Below, piece after piece: positions 17,206 to 26,348 of a stretch of 46,743 nt of DNA. Source of the stretch: Solobacterium sp. GTDB lineage: Bacteria; Bacillota_I; Bacilli_A; Erysipelotrichales; Erysipelotrichaceae. The notes under the pieces were generated by a model, which searched no databases, was not told the DNA's origin, and saw nothing but the letters and a program-made list of their open reading frames with translations. The number at the start of each line of letters is the position of its first letter. The stretch's first letter is position 1. The position numbers were made by a program, and so were the translations under genes. Where the stretch lies: NCBI GenBank assembly GCA_017469355.1, contig JAFUGM010000005.1, positions 1 through 46,743 of the forward strand, given 5' to 3'.

Positions 17206-17403
17206 ATGGGACTGTTTTCATCAAGCAGGAAGAAAGAAGTGACTGCTGTTCTTCCAGAGAATCCATGTTGCTGCAGGTGTGGGAAGAAGATAAAGGAGCA
17301 TTCCAGATTCATGATCATTGACGGCCAGGTGTATTGTGAGAAATGCGGCTATGCAAAACGGGATTGGGATCTGCTGGAACTTCATGCGTTAATTGATGAT
17401 TGA
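17206..17403 (+). CDS. Small zinc-ribbon protein
   Basis: 65 aa starting 7 bases after AAAGGAG. After a short basic start (MGLFSSSRKK) it has CCCRCGKKIKE, then DGQVYCEKCGY: two CxxC knuckles 22 residues apart, a zinc-ribbon or LIM-like single finger. The acidic end (DLLELHALIDD) lies outside the finger. Function unknown; such proteins bind nucleic acid or other proteins. It is transcribed into a spacer with only degenerate sequence. Confidence 0.75.
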   Translation: MGLFSSSRKKEVTAVLPENPCCCRCGKKIKEHSRFMIIDGQVYCEKCGYAKRDWDLLELHALIDD

Positions 17404-17526
17404 TAGACTAAGAACATGCGTCATAAGCATAAGGATCATATGAGAAAATCGGTAAAGGTGTAATACTGGCTGATTATTCTGTTTCAATTGATGATGGCAT
17501 CCTTTCATCAACTGGCGCTTCTGTGA

Positions 17527-17628
17527 GATGAATTGGTGAAGTTTAAGAGTGTGAAGCCTTTTGAGGATGGCCGTAACGTGACAGTTCGTTGTGCCATTGT
17601 TAACATAGAAACAGACATCGATAGGTAA
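17527..17628 (+). pseudogene. Possible decayed Fic-domain fragment
   Basis: In the 284-base gap before the DUF2075 gene, one frame reads DELVKFKSVKPFEDG followed by RNVTVRCAIVN and stops at 17628. The pattern resembles the Fic signature (helix, then HPFxDGNGRxxRLLxN), with the key histidine replaced by Lys and the GNGR block scrambled. No start codon or upstream domain is present. Weak but specific resemblance. Confidence 0.3.
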
Positions 17629-17687
17629 AATAAGTTCAATCGATCCGGTTATATATGTTCATGTGCATGGTTAAGGCAGGATAGAAA

Positions 17688-19562
17688 ATGATTGTATATA
17701 GTGCGACTAAAAATCAGTTCAATGATGATGTAATCATGAATCGGATCTCCGGCATTATTCTTGAAAATATTCGATCAAAACATGTTGGAGGAGGACAGGA
17801 TGCGGAATTTAACTCCTGGCAGAATTCTCTGCAATTCATGCGTAATGTGATTGAAGACAGGGAAATCTCGGATGATGTTAACATCGCCATCGAATATCAG
17901 ATTCCACGTACTTCGAAACGCGTTGATTTTATGATCGCCGGTGCTGATCAGGAAAACAGAAATAACGTGGTAGTCGTTGAATTGAAACAATGGGCTAAAG
18001 CAGAAAAGGTGGATGATATTATGCTGCACAGTGTGCGAACATTCACAGGTGGAGCCAATCGAATCGTGAATCATCCTTCTTACCAGGCATATGCCTATTC
18101 CACTTTCATAAAGAATTCTTCAGAACAGGTACAGGATGAAGATATTGGGATTTATCCATGTGCGTATCTCCATAATTATGATCCTGAATATGAAAACATC
18201 CTTTTAGACCCTATCTACCAGGTCTGGTATGATGAAGCACCGTTTTTCATCCGTGGGGAAGTCCAGGAAATTCGCAGCTTTATCAAACAGTACATTACAA
18301 AGAAGTCAACGAGCGATGACCTCTTATATAAGATTGATAATGGACGTATCAGGCCATCAAAGGCACTGCAGGATTGTCTTGTTTCTCTGATGAAAGGGAA
18401 TCAGGAGTTTATCCTTCTTGATGATCAGGCGGTTGCGTATGATATCTGCCGTCAGACAATGAAGCAATGCCAGAAGGATATGAAGAAGCGGACAATTATT
18501 ATCCAGGGAGGACCAGGAACAGGAAAGTCTGTTCTTGCGGTAAACCTTTTGAAAGAGTTCATTTCTGATGGGTTAAATGCATGCTACTGCACAAAAAACA
18601 GTGCGCCTAGAGAAGCGTATCAGAGATTGTTGACGAAGTCTGATCTGAAAGCTGAACTGAATATCAAGCAGTTATTCCGATCACCACATGGGTTGAATGC
18701 TGCTCCTTCAAACTACTACGACTGCATGATCATTGATGAGGCTCATCGGCTTGTAAAGCGAATCTTCAGTGACTGGAAGGGGAAAAATCAGGTAATGGAG
18801 TGTATCAATGCTTCACTTCTTTCAATTTTCCTGATTGACGAGAATCAACAGATTTCTACCAGCGATATCGGCTCGATTGATGAAATTGATAAATGGGCGA
18901 AGGAACTGGACTCAGAACTGATATGTGACGACAATACAATTCTTCATTCACAGTTTCGCTGTAATGGCAGTGACCAGTATATTCAGTTGTTGAATAATAT
19001 TTTACAGATCGGAGAAGTAACCGATGTTGATCTCAGTGAACTCAATTTTGAGATCAAAGTCTTTGATGACCCAAATGAAATGAGGGATGAATTAAGAGCC
19101 TTGAATAAAGTGAATAACAAAGCACGCATGGTCGCTGGCTATTGTTATGACTGGGATGTGAAGAACCATAGAGGTGATTACGATATTTACCTTGAAAATG
19201 ATTTTAAGGCAAAGTGGAATCTGGAAAATGATAAGCTTTGGGCAATCAATAAGAAGTCATTTGAGCAGGTAGGCTGTATTCATACTGCGCAGGGACTTGA
19301 GTTTGACTATGTAGGTGTAATTGTTGGACTTGATCTCAGATATAATCCGGAAACAGGTCAGATTATTACCGACAAAACAAAGATATCAAAAGATGATAAA
19401 TCCTCAGGAATACGATCTAAAAATGTTTCCGAAGCAGAAGCAGCCAGATTAATTAAAAACACTTACAAAACGCTGCTGTCTCGTGGGCAGAAAGGCTGCT
19501 ATATCTACTGTGAGGATGGAAATCTCAGAGATTATATTCGGTCATTCCTGAAAGTCGAATAA
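17688..19562 (+). CDS. DUF2075 (Schlafen-group-3) helicase with N-terminal nuclease-like domain
   Basis: 624 aa. Residues about 60-130 carry RVDFMIAG (Asp80) and VVVVELKQW (Glu98, Lys100), a PD-(D/E)xK nuclease pattern. Residues 265-620 are a DUF2075 helicase: Walker A GGPGTGKS at 274 with Lys280, Walker B MIIDEAHRL with Asp350, LSIFLIDENQQIS (motif III), HTAQGLEFDYVGVIVG and a final LLSRGQKGCYIY, typical of superfamily 1. A fused nuclease and helicase points to cutting or remodelling of foreign or damaged nucleic acid. The first ATG is preceded only by GGCAGGATAG. It stands alone between two degenerate stretches. Confidence 0.85.
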   Translation: MIVYSATKNQFNDDVIMNRISGIILENIRSKHVGGGQDAEFNSWQNSLQFMRNVIEDREISDDVNIAIEYQIPRTSKRVDFMIAGADQENRNNVVVVELKQWAKAEKVDDIMLHSVRTFTGGANRIVNHPSYQAYAYSTFIKNSSEQVQDEDIGIYPCAYLHNYDPEYENILLDPIYQVWYDEAPFFIRGEVQEIRSFIKQYITKKSTSDDLLYKIDNGRIRPSKALQDCLVSLMKGNQEFILLDDQAVAYDICRQTMKQCQKDMKKRTIIIQGGPGTGKSVLAVNLLKEFISDGLNACYCTKNSAPREAYQRLLTKSDLKAELNIKQLFRSPHGLNAAPSNYYDCMIIDEAHRLVKRIFSDWKGKNQVMECINASLLSIFLIDENQQISTSDIGSIDEIDKWAKELDSELICDDNTILHSQFRCNGSDQYIQLLNNILQIGEVTDVDLSELNFEIKVFDDPNEMRDELRALNKVNNKARMVAGYCYDWDVKNHRGDYDIYLENDFKAKWNLENDKLWAINKKSFEQVGCIHTAQGLEFDYVGVIVGLDLRYNPETGQIITDKTKISKDDKSSGIRSKNVSEAEAARLIKNTYKTLLSRGQKGCYIYCEDGNLRDYIRSFLKVE

Positions 19563-19596
19563 GACGAAATAGTGTTCTATAAGATAGGTGCTGTAA

Positions 19597-19860
19597 TTAA
19601 TTCGTCTTGGGACTGACAATCACTGCGTATTCATGCATATCGAAAATTACCTTTTTAAGTAATCTATGTGATTTTAGATCCTCGGGTGTTGGACATGCCA
19701 AGGGAAAGAACTACAAAAAGACATCTCAAAAATTTGATATGTAGGAGCTTCCACTACAGGATATTTTTGATAACATTCTGCAATCTACAGAGTCATATCT
19801 GATTTTATGATCGATAATTTCACGTAATACGGATTCAATAACATCTATACCATGAAGAAA
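19597..19860 (-). pseudogene. Decayed 3' end of a minus-strand gene
   Basis: The 311-base gap before the DUF6361 gene has protein-like sequence on the minus strand: HGIDVIESVLREII, then RYDSVDCRMLSKIS, a TGA at 19726, and after a further TAG the other part PLACPTPEDLKSHRLLKK, VIFDMHEYAVIVSPKTN and a TAA at 19597. The two parts are separated by stops in a frame shift, so it is dead. Family not recognised. Its upstream part has been replaced by the DUF6361 cassette. Confidence 0.4.
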
Positions 19861-19873
19861 GAAGTTGTGAGTT

Positions 19874-21082
19874 ATGCCACTTGGATGGATTGATTTTTCA
19901 AAAACTGAACGGAATAAAGTGTTGAGCGTGCTGGACATGTTATCAGATTCTGGCACGCTCGATGAGCTTGGCATAGCTCCGATCCGGGATGGTTTTGCTA
20001 ACCTGTTTTTCCCGGGCACTTCAACGATCCAGACACGAGCGAAGTATTTCATGATCGTTCCCTATGTGCTGAAAGACCTGGAATACAGCAGTGAAACAAA
20101 TCCAAACCGGATGCTTAGAACGCTTGATGAAATTGAACGTAGATGTGGTGAGATATTGATTGCTGGTGAAGATAAAGATGGCATTATTGGTAGCAGATCT
20201 CTGGCGCAGGGTAAATGGGTTAAGCGGACACCTGCTGATATTTATTGGGCTGGACTGCGAAATTACGGTATTTTTACAGGCGGAACACTATCCCTGTCGG
20301 AATATGTACGTGCTATTTGTGCTCTTAAGAATCAGAAAGCAACTGTCGCAAAGCTCGGCAATCGAAATGACAATGCAGATGCGGACAAAGGCGATGATAA
20401 GGATGCCGGAGAACTGTTCAGAAAGCAGTTCTGGAAGATCCCAACATACCAAGAAAAATGGATGGAGGATATCAGTATTAAGCTTTCCCTAGAGGAAGCC
20501 TCCTTCTTAAAAGGGCAGATAATCGCTTCCTATCCAGACTCCATGTTGGCATACATTCTGAAGAATGATGTTACTGATATATTTGCAGCGAAGACATTTC
20601 AGGATCTGGAAACTCTGATTTTATCCTTTCCGGAACAGATACGGGAAGATTATGCGTTGGCATTTGATTTCTCCAAATTTCTGTTTGTGCTGCGTGTCGT
20701 ATATAACATGATTGTCTCTGACAATCAGAACGAGGACGCAAACGACCTATGGGAAAAGCTACTACCGGATATTCCGGCCCTGGCAGATGTTGATTTGGAG
20801 CGGATCTTTTCAAGGCTCAATGTCTACGGAAATGTGTTCCTTCGCAATTTTCTCAAAGGATCTCAGACACTGATGAAGGAGTCAGATCTGGAAGGTTTGA
20901 AAATTGAGATAAAGAGGAGAGAACGGGAATTGAAACAGTCCAGGGCGAAGACGTTGCACCCTGGCGAGTTTGATCTGGATGGTTGGTTTGGCGGTGGTGA
21001 GCTGGATTATCGTTTCGATAATGCGAAGGTAATCATCAAAGATATTTTTGAAAGCGAGGGGATCTATGTTAAATCCAAATAA
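19874..21082 (+). CDS. DUF6361 family protein, first gene of PLD-helicase cassette
   Basis: 402 aa. It begins MPLGWIDFSKTERNKVLSVLDML and continues DELGIAPIRDGFANLFFPG with STIQTRAKYFMIVPY, which I recognise as the DUF6361 N-terminal block. No catalytic motif is evident; a charged linker of Asn/Asp/Lys near 165-180 divides two helical halves. Its 3' end overlaps the PLD gene by 17 bases, so the three genes are one unit. By analogy with helicase-nuclease defence cassettes it may be the specificity or regulatory subunit. Only a weak purine-rich site precedes the ATG. Confidence 0.75.
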   Translation: MPLGWIDFSKTERNKVLSVLDMLSDSGTLDELGIAPIRDGFANLFFPGTSTIQTRAKYFMIVPYVLKDLEYSSETNPNRMLRTLDEIERRCGEILIAGEDKDGIIGSRSLAQGKWVKRTPADIYWAGLRNYGIFTGGTLSLSEYVRAICALKNQKATVAKLGNRNDNADADKGDDKDAGELFRKQFWKIPTYQEKWMEDISIKLSLEEASFLKGQIIASYPDSMLAYILKNDVTDIFAAKTFQDLETLILSFPEQIREDYALAFDFSKFLFVLRVVYNMIVSDNQNEDANDLWEKLLPDIPALADVDLERIFSRLNVYGNVFLRNFLKGSQTLMKESDLEGLKIEIKRRERELKQSRAKTLHPGEFDLDGWFGGGELDYRFDNAKVIIKDIFESEGIYVKSK

Positions 21083-22898
21083 TGACAGACTGGATTATGG
21101 TCAGATCCTTACTCCACCTACCGGGTACTATCTCGACTTTGCTGTTGGAACGACTTATTCCCTGGATCTGGATGCGCTGGTGGGAGCCAGCCTTGCGCTT
21201 GGGCTTTCTGAGGAGACAGACAGCGAACTCATGAACAATCCGGTATGCCTGTTGGAAGCGCTGCGCAGTACTGGAGATAAGGTGGCGTTGTTCTGTGAGG
21301 GTGGTCAGATTCATATGCCGAACAGAGTGACACCGTTATATATTCTGCTGGAAAAGATGGTATTTTCTGTGAAGACTACCAAGAAGCACAGGATTACAGC
21401 ATATCCTTCCTTCCATCCTAAGTTCTGGCTGATTCGATACAAGAATTATGAGGGCAGCCTTAAATATCGTGTCATCATACTCAGCCGTAATTTGACCTTC
21501 GACCGTAGCTGGGATATCACTTACGTTATGGACGGTGAAGTTGTTAAAACAAGTTCCGATAAGAACGAACCAATCTGTGATTTTCTTGAATATCTAGTCA
21601 GTCAGACACCTTCCGATGAAAACGGAAAAGAGAAGGCAAAGGGTATCTGCACCTTGATTCGCGAGTTACCAAGTGTAGCCTTTATACCTGCAGAGAAGGA
21701 GTTTTACGATTTTGAATTCATTCCGAATGGGGTGAGGAAACAGGATGGTGGATTCTATCAGTTTGATGACACACAACTTTTTCAGGATACATTCCATGAG
21801 ATTATGATCATTTCGCCATTTCTTTCTGGTGGGATCATAAGAGGTTTCAATAACCGGAATACAAATTCTCTGATCAAAGATGCGCGGTATATGCTGATTA
21901 CACGGGAGATGTCTCTTGGGAAACTGAAGCCGGAAGACATCAGCAACTTCAAGATATATACCATGCGTGACGTCGTGATTGATGGAGAGACGGCGATATC
22001 CGATGAGTCACAGGAGATTCAGAAGCAGGACATCCATGCAAAGGTATACATGGTTCGGAAGTATTCCAGTTCTGATTTATATTTGGGATCACTAAATGCA
22101 TCTCACAATGCCGTTCATGGAAATGTGGAATTCATGATCTGTCTGAGATCAAAGAATCGATACATGAACATGGATAAATTGACGGCTGCTCTTTTTGGAA
22201 GTGAAAAAGACGGGTCCGACAATCCCTTCCAAGAAGTAACGCTGCAAAATGCCATCATTGATGTGGATGATGAAAAAACGAAGATACTGGATGTGATCGT
22301 GAAAGAAATTAATCGTAGTAATCCATCTGCCTGCATCCGGCCGGAAGAGGAAGACTTCTATTCCGTGAATGTCCATTTTAATACCTGCGACACGAAGGAT
22401 TTTCAGGTATCTGTCAGACCCTTGCTTTCCAAGAGGGAAGAAGAGTTTAGAGAAGATATCGTATTTACCGGATTGTCTGTGACGCAACTTTCGGAATTCT
22501 ATGTAATATCCGTGTCAGACGGAGAACGGACTGTAGAGCGCGTTTTGATCATTCCGACAGAAGGTCTACCGGAAGATCGCGAAAAGGCAGTGGTTTCCAG
22601 TGTTGTCAGCAACCGTGACTGCTTCTATCGCTATATTGCTTTTCTACTTGGCGATGACTCGATTCTTTCTATGTTGGAAGCTAATACAGCAGCTGGCGAG
22701 TCCAGCAGTACAGCGAATAGGCATGATTACCATGTTCCGGCTCTGTACGAGAAAATGCTTCAGACAGCAGCAGTTGCTCCGGAAAAGTTTAAAAGTATTG
22801 AATACCTGATGAAGACTATATCAGAAGACGGTATCATTCCGGTTGATTTTATAAAGCTGTATGAGACGTTTAAGAAGGCGGTGAGATTCAATGGCTAG
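21066..22898 (+). CDS. Phospholipase D-like nuclease, second gene of cassette
   Basis: 610 aa from MLNPNNDRLDYG, which follows GCGAGGGG. Two HKD half-sites are visible: HPKFWLIRY at 117 with SRNLT about 35 residues later, and HAKVYMV at 324 with GSLNASHNA at 341-349, the standard HxK(x)nGSxN order of the PLD superfamily. Both halves should form one active site. PLD proteins next to SNF2-like helicases act as nucleases rather than lipases in defence systems such as DISARM (DrmC). The remaining C-terminal 250 residues are of unknown fold. It overlaps both neighbours. Confidence 0.85.
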   Translation: MLNPNNDRLDYGQILTPPTGYYLDFAVGTTYSLDLDALVGASLALGLSEETDSELMNNPVCLLEALRSTGDKVALFCEGGQIHMPNRVTPLYILLEKMVFSVKTTKKHRITAYPSFHPKFWLIRYKNYEGSLKYRVIILSRNLTFDRSWDITYVMDGEVVKTSSDKNEPICDFLEYLVSQTPSDENGKEKAKGICTLIRELPSVAFIPAEKEFYDFEFIPNGVRKQDGGFYQFDDTQLFQDTFHEIMIISPFLSGGIIRGFNNRNTNSLIKDARYMLITREMSLGKLKPEDISNFKIYTMRDVVIDGETAISDESQEIQKQDIHAKVYMVRKYSSSDLYLGSLNASHNAVHGNVEFMICLRSKNRYMNMDKLTAALFGSEKDGSDNPFQEVTLQNAIIDVDDEKTKILDVIVKEINRSNPSACIRPEEEDFYSVNVHFNTCDTKDFQVSVRPLLSKREEEFREDIVFTGLSVTQLSEFYVISVSDGERTVERVLIIPTEGLPEDREKAVVSSVVSNRDCFYRYIAFLLGDDSILSMLEANTAAGESSSTANRHDYHVPALYEKMLQTAAVAPEKFKSIEYLMKTISEDGIIPVDFIKLYETFKKAVRFNG

Positions 22899-25800
22899 GG
22901 TCATGGACCATCTCGATGCAATTGAGCAGAAAATCATGAGCGGTCTCAAGGATTTTCAGGAGGCTACAGTTGAGCGTATTGATTATCTGTATCGTCATAA
23001 TCAGTACCGTATTCTTGTTTCAGATGAAGTAGGTTTGGGGAAGACTTTGATCGCCAGAGGAACAGTGGCTAAGCTCGCGAAACTGCGCCGTGAAGAAGGC
23101 GACAATCTCTTTAAAGTCGTCTATATCTGCTCGAATGCAGCAATTGCGGATCAGAATCTCAGTAAACTTCGCGTAACACATGAAACAAAGACTGAGAGTG
23201 CTTCCTCATCCAGACTATCAATGCAGCACTTGAACATTTTTAAACAGGAAAATGATGCGGAGCTTCTGGATCGATATATTCAATTGATCCCTCTGACACC
23301 GGACACATCTTTCCGCATGACGGCAGGAACCGGAATTGTGAGGGAGCGTGCGCTGATGTTTGTGCATCTGAAGCGAATGCCCGAATTGAATAACTATCAA
23401 AAAGAATTAGAAGTTGCCATGATGGATATTGCAAGATCTACATGGGAATCATGGTGCAAGGACTGGTATGAGAGAGAAGCTGTTAATTGCAATGATAAAT
23501 CTGGTGGACGGTATTTTGATTATATGCAGTACAGGCTACACAGCGAACTCTCCATGACCTGGCATGATGATGTTACCTATCTGGATGGCCTCGTAGAGCT
23601 TTGCGATGCAATCCGACGGAATGGAGGAAAGCGTGTAAGCGAGAATGCGATTATCGGTCAGCTTCGTGTTATCTTTGCCAAGATCAGTCTGGAGAAGCTG
23701 GAGCCAGATCTTGTTATCATGGATGAATTTCAGCGTTTCAAATACCTGCTGAATTCCGATCCTGAATCCGAGACCGGCATGCTGGCAAACAAGTTCTTCC
23801 ATGCCAGAGATGTACGTATGCTTCTCTTATCTGCGACGCCTTATAAGATGTATTCCACTTCCGAAGAGATTGATGAGACCAGGTTGGATGAACACTATAC
23901 GGAATTTCTCTCCGTGATGAATTTCCTGAATGAAGATTCGGAAGCGGGAAGCAGTTTTTTGACAGTATGGCGGGATTACTCCATCCGTTTGAAAGAACTG
24001 ACACTTGGTGGTACGACGATCCTGTCTGCTAAGAATGCTGCTGAAGATGCCATGTATCAGACAGTATGCAGGACAGAACGGATCTCTGCAGCAGAGAATG
24101 CTGATATCATCGATGACAGTGATGTTCACGAGCCACTGGAAGTCCTGGAGCAGGATATCCGTTCCTATGTTCAGGCACAGGAATTGTTGGATCAGATCGG
24201 AGCAAATTATCATGTCCCGGTGGACTATATCAAATCGACACCATATCTGATGTCATTTATGCGTGATTATCAGCTGAAACGGAATGTAGAAAAATACTTT
24301 AAGGAACATCCGCAGGAACTGAGGAAAATCAATAAAGACACCTTCTGGATCAACCGGAATACGATCGATCATTACGAGCGCGTTCCCAATAACAATGCAA
24401 GGCTGGAACGAGTCATGAACAGCGTGCTGCAGAGAGGAGTGGATAAGCTTCTTTGGATGCCGCCGTCCAAGCCATACTATGAGATGGAAGGTGCTTATAA
24501 GAACACAGAGTTTTCTACCAAAACACTAATCTTTTCTACGTGGGAAATGGTTCCGAGAATGCTGGCAAGCCTTCTATCCTATGAAGTTGAACGCAAAACA
24601 GTAGGAAAATTGGCCAGAGACTATCAGGATCGAGACGTTCACTATTTCTACAGTGGTGAAAAGAGATATCCTTCTGCACGAATGAACTTTTCTGTAAGAA
24701 ACGGTGTGCCGAGTGCGATGACTCTGTTCTGCTTGATCTATCCCTCGTGGTTCCTCGCTTCATGTTATGATCCTGTCTCTTGTATGAATGAACGGATGGG
24801 GATCCGTGAAATTCAAAGGCAAGCAAGAGAGAAAATTAGTGAGGAGTTGAAAAAACTTCCTTCGCCCGAACACGGCAATCAGGACCGCCGTTGGTATTAC
24901 ATTGTTCCACTCATTATGGATGGGAATGAATATGCCTCTTCCTGGATAGAGAGTGGATTAAAGAGTGCGGAAGAACAACCTGACTATGATGACGAAGAAG
25001 GAAAATCCAAGAGGCAGAAAGGCTTCATAGCCCATATGGAAGCGCTGAAAGAGCTCTTCGATGATACACATAAAGAACAGTATGACAATCTGGGCAGAAG
25101 ACCGGATGATCTTTTGGATGTCCTGACTGATATGGCAATCGCCTCTCCGGCAATATGTATTTATCGTACATATTTGAATTACACAGATGGGGAGAAGGGA
25201 CTTCCTGTGTATCTGCCAAGTCAGCTGGCAAGAGTGTTCATTAATAGAATGAATACAGTTGAATCGACTGCTGTTGTGGAGCTGGTTTGTGGCAGAAAAT
25301 CGGATGACGCGCATTGGCAGAACCTGCTGACATATTGCCGTCAGGGTAATCTGCAGGCTGTATTTGATGAATACGCGCATCTCATCTCAAATGGTATTGA
25401 CCATGATGAGGATCTGATCCATCAACTTCACACGCAGATGAAGGGTGCCATGGATATCCGCACAACCCAGTATAACGTGGATACCTATAAGAGCTTTCAG
25501 AAGAGATCTTTTGGGCAAAAGGACAGGCCGACCAATATCAGGACGCACTTTGCTGTAGCATTTACGAAGGGCGAGGGGAAAGACACAGACGGAGATCGTA
25601 AGAAGACGATTCGGGATGCCTTCAATTCCCCGTTTCGACCTTTTGTTCTCGCAACAACATCGATTGGACAGGAAGGATTGGATTTCCATAATTACTGTCG
25701 AAAAATCGTACATTGGAATTTGCCTTCCAATCCAATCGATTTGGAACAGAGAGAAGGGCGGATCAATCGCTTTGAGTGCCTTGCGATCCGCCAGAATGTG

Positions 25801-26163
25801 GCAAAGCGATATGGCAATATAGTTTTCAGCACAGATGTCTGGAAAGAGATGTTTGATGAAGCGACGATCGTTGAGAAGGCCGGAGGCTCTTCGGATTTGA
25901 TTCCTTTCTGGGGGCTCCGGGAGACAGAAGACATGGTAAAAATTGAGCGTATTGTACCGATGTATCCGTTCAGCCGAGATGGTCTGACGTATGAACGACT
26001 TATTAAGATTCTGTCTCTGTACAGATTGACGCTTGGGCAGGCACGACAAGAAGAGCTCCTGGAATATCTGTTCAAAAACTGCGATGATCCAGACCAATTG
26101 AAGGAACTATTTATCAATCTCAGTCCATTTTATAAAGAACAGAAGAGAAAGAAGGGTGGTTGA
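22891..26163 (+). CDS. SNF2-like superfamily 2 helicase, third gene of cassette
   Basis: 1090 aa. Motif I SDEVGLGKT with Lys51, motif II VIMDEFQRF with Asp278/Glu279, motif III LLLSATPYK at 311-319, motif V TTSIGQEGLDFHNY and motif VI QREGRINR at 953-960 are in order. The DEFQ box and long insert between the two RecA lobes resemble the helicase group found with PLD nucleases rather than typical chromatin remodellers. It should move on DNA using ATP. The start overlaps the PLD stop by 8 bases. No DUF1998 or methylase gene is nearby, so this is not DISARM. Confidence 0.88.
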   Translation: MARVMDHLDAIEQKIMSGLKDFQEATVERIDYLYRHNQYRILVSDEVGLGKTLIARGTVAKLAKLRREEGDNLFKVVYICSNAAIADQNLSKLRVTHETKTESASSSRLSMQHLNIFKQENDAELLDRYIQLIPLTPDTSFRMTAGTGIVRERALMFVHLKRMPELNNYQKELEVAMMDIARSTWESWCKDWYEREAVNCNDKSGGRYFDYMQYRLHSELSMTWHDDVTYLDGLVELCDAIRRNGGKRVSENAIIGQLRVIFAKISLEKLEPDLVIMDEFQRFKYLLNSDPESETGMLANKFFHARDVRMLLLSATPYKMYSTSEEIDETRLDEHYTEFLSVMNFLNEDSEAGSSFLTVWRDYSIRLKELTLGGTTILSAKNAAEDAMYQTVCRTERISAAENADIIDDSDVHEPLEVLEQDIRSYVQAQELLDQIGANYHVPVDYIKSTPYLMSFMRDYQLKRNVEKYFKEHPQELRKINKDTFWINRNTIDHYERVPNNNARLERVMNSVLQRGVDKLLWMPPSKPYYEMEGAYKNTEFSTKTLIFSTWEMVPRMLASLLSYEVERKTVGKLARDYQDRDVHYFYSGEKRYPSARMNFSVRNGVPSAMTLFCLIYPSWFLASCYDPVSCMNERMGIREIQRQAREKISEELKKLPSPEHGNQDRRWYYIVPLIMDGNEYASSWIESGLKSAEEQPDYDDEEGKSKRQKGFIAHMEALKELFDDTHKEQYDNLGRRPDDLLDVLTDMAIASPAICIYRTYLNYTDGEKGLPVYLPSQLARVFINRMNTVESTAVVELVCGRKSDDAHWQNLLTYCRQGNLQAVFDEYAHLISNGIDHDEDLIHQLHTQMKGAMDIRTTQYNVDTYKSFQKRSFGQKDRPTNIRTHFAVAFTKGEGKDTDGDRKKTIRDAFNSPFRPFVLATTSIGQEGLDFHNYCRKIVHWNLPSNPIDLEQREGRINRFECLAIRQNVAKRYGNIVFSTDVWKEMFDEATIVEKAGGSSDLIPFWGLRETEDMVKIERIVPMYPFSRDGLTYERLIKILSLYRLTLGQARQEELLEYLFKNCDDPDQLKELFINLSPFYKEQKRKKGG

Positions 26164-26165
26164 CA

Positions 26166-26348
26166 ATGACCACAGTACCAATGAGTGGCCTTGTGATATT
26201 CTTCGGATACTGGGTATTAAACTTCAATATGAATTTTTAGGGACATGATGGAAAGTTAAGACCGCTTCTTGAAGATATCATTCATCAGGTTTCGAACACG
26301 TTTAACTACAAAGCAGGAGAATGCGAGGTAAGTAAACATGCCATTTAA
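26166..26348 (+). pseudogene. Short frame with internal TAG after the helicase
   Basis: Two bases after the helicase stop, an ATG opens 24 codons (MTTVPMSGLVIFFGYWVLN) to a TAG at 26238. The same frame then continues without stop as GHDGKLRPLLEDIIHQVSN and ends at 26346, inside the macro-domain gene. The continuation looks like real protein, so this is either a decayed small gene or a remnant of a longer one. Readthrough of TAG is possible but unproven. Confidence 0.35.

Noticed and set aside
16932-17318. 128-codon minus-strand frame with HIFP repeats
   Set aside because: Generated by the 33-base repeat; covers the zinc-ribbon gene start and lacks a good ribosome binding site.
25387-26097. 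236-codon minus-strand frame within the helicase gene
   Set aside because: Lies entirely inside the strongly supported helicase, has no ribosome binding site and no recognisable domain.
19874-26163. DISARM system
   Set aside because: DUF1998 protein (DrmB) and methylase genes are missing; only the PLD and helicase themes are shared.
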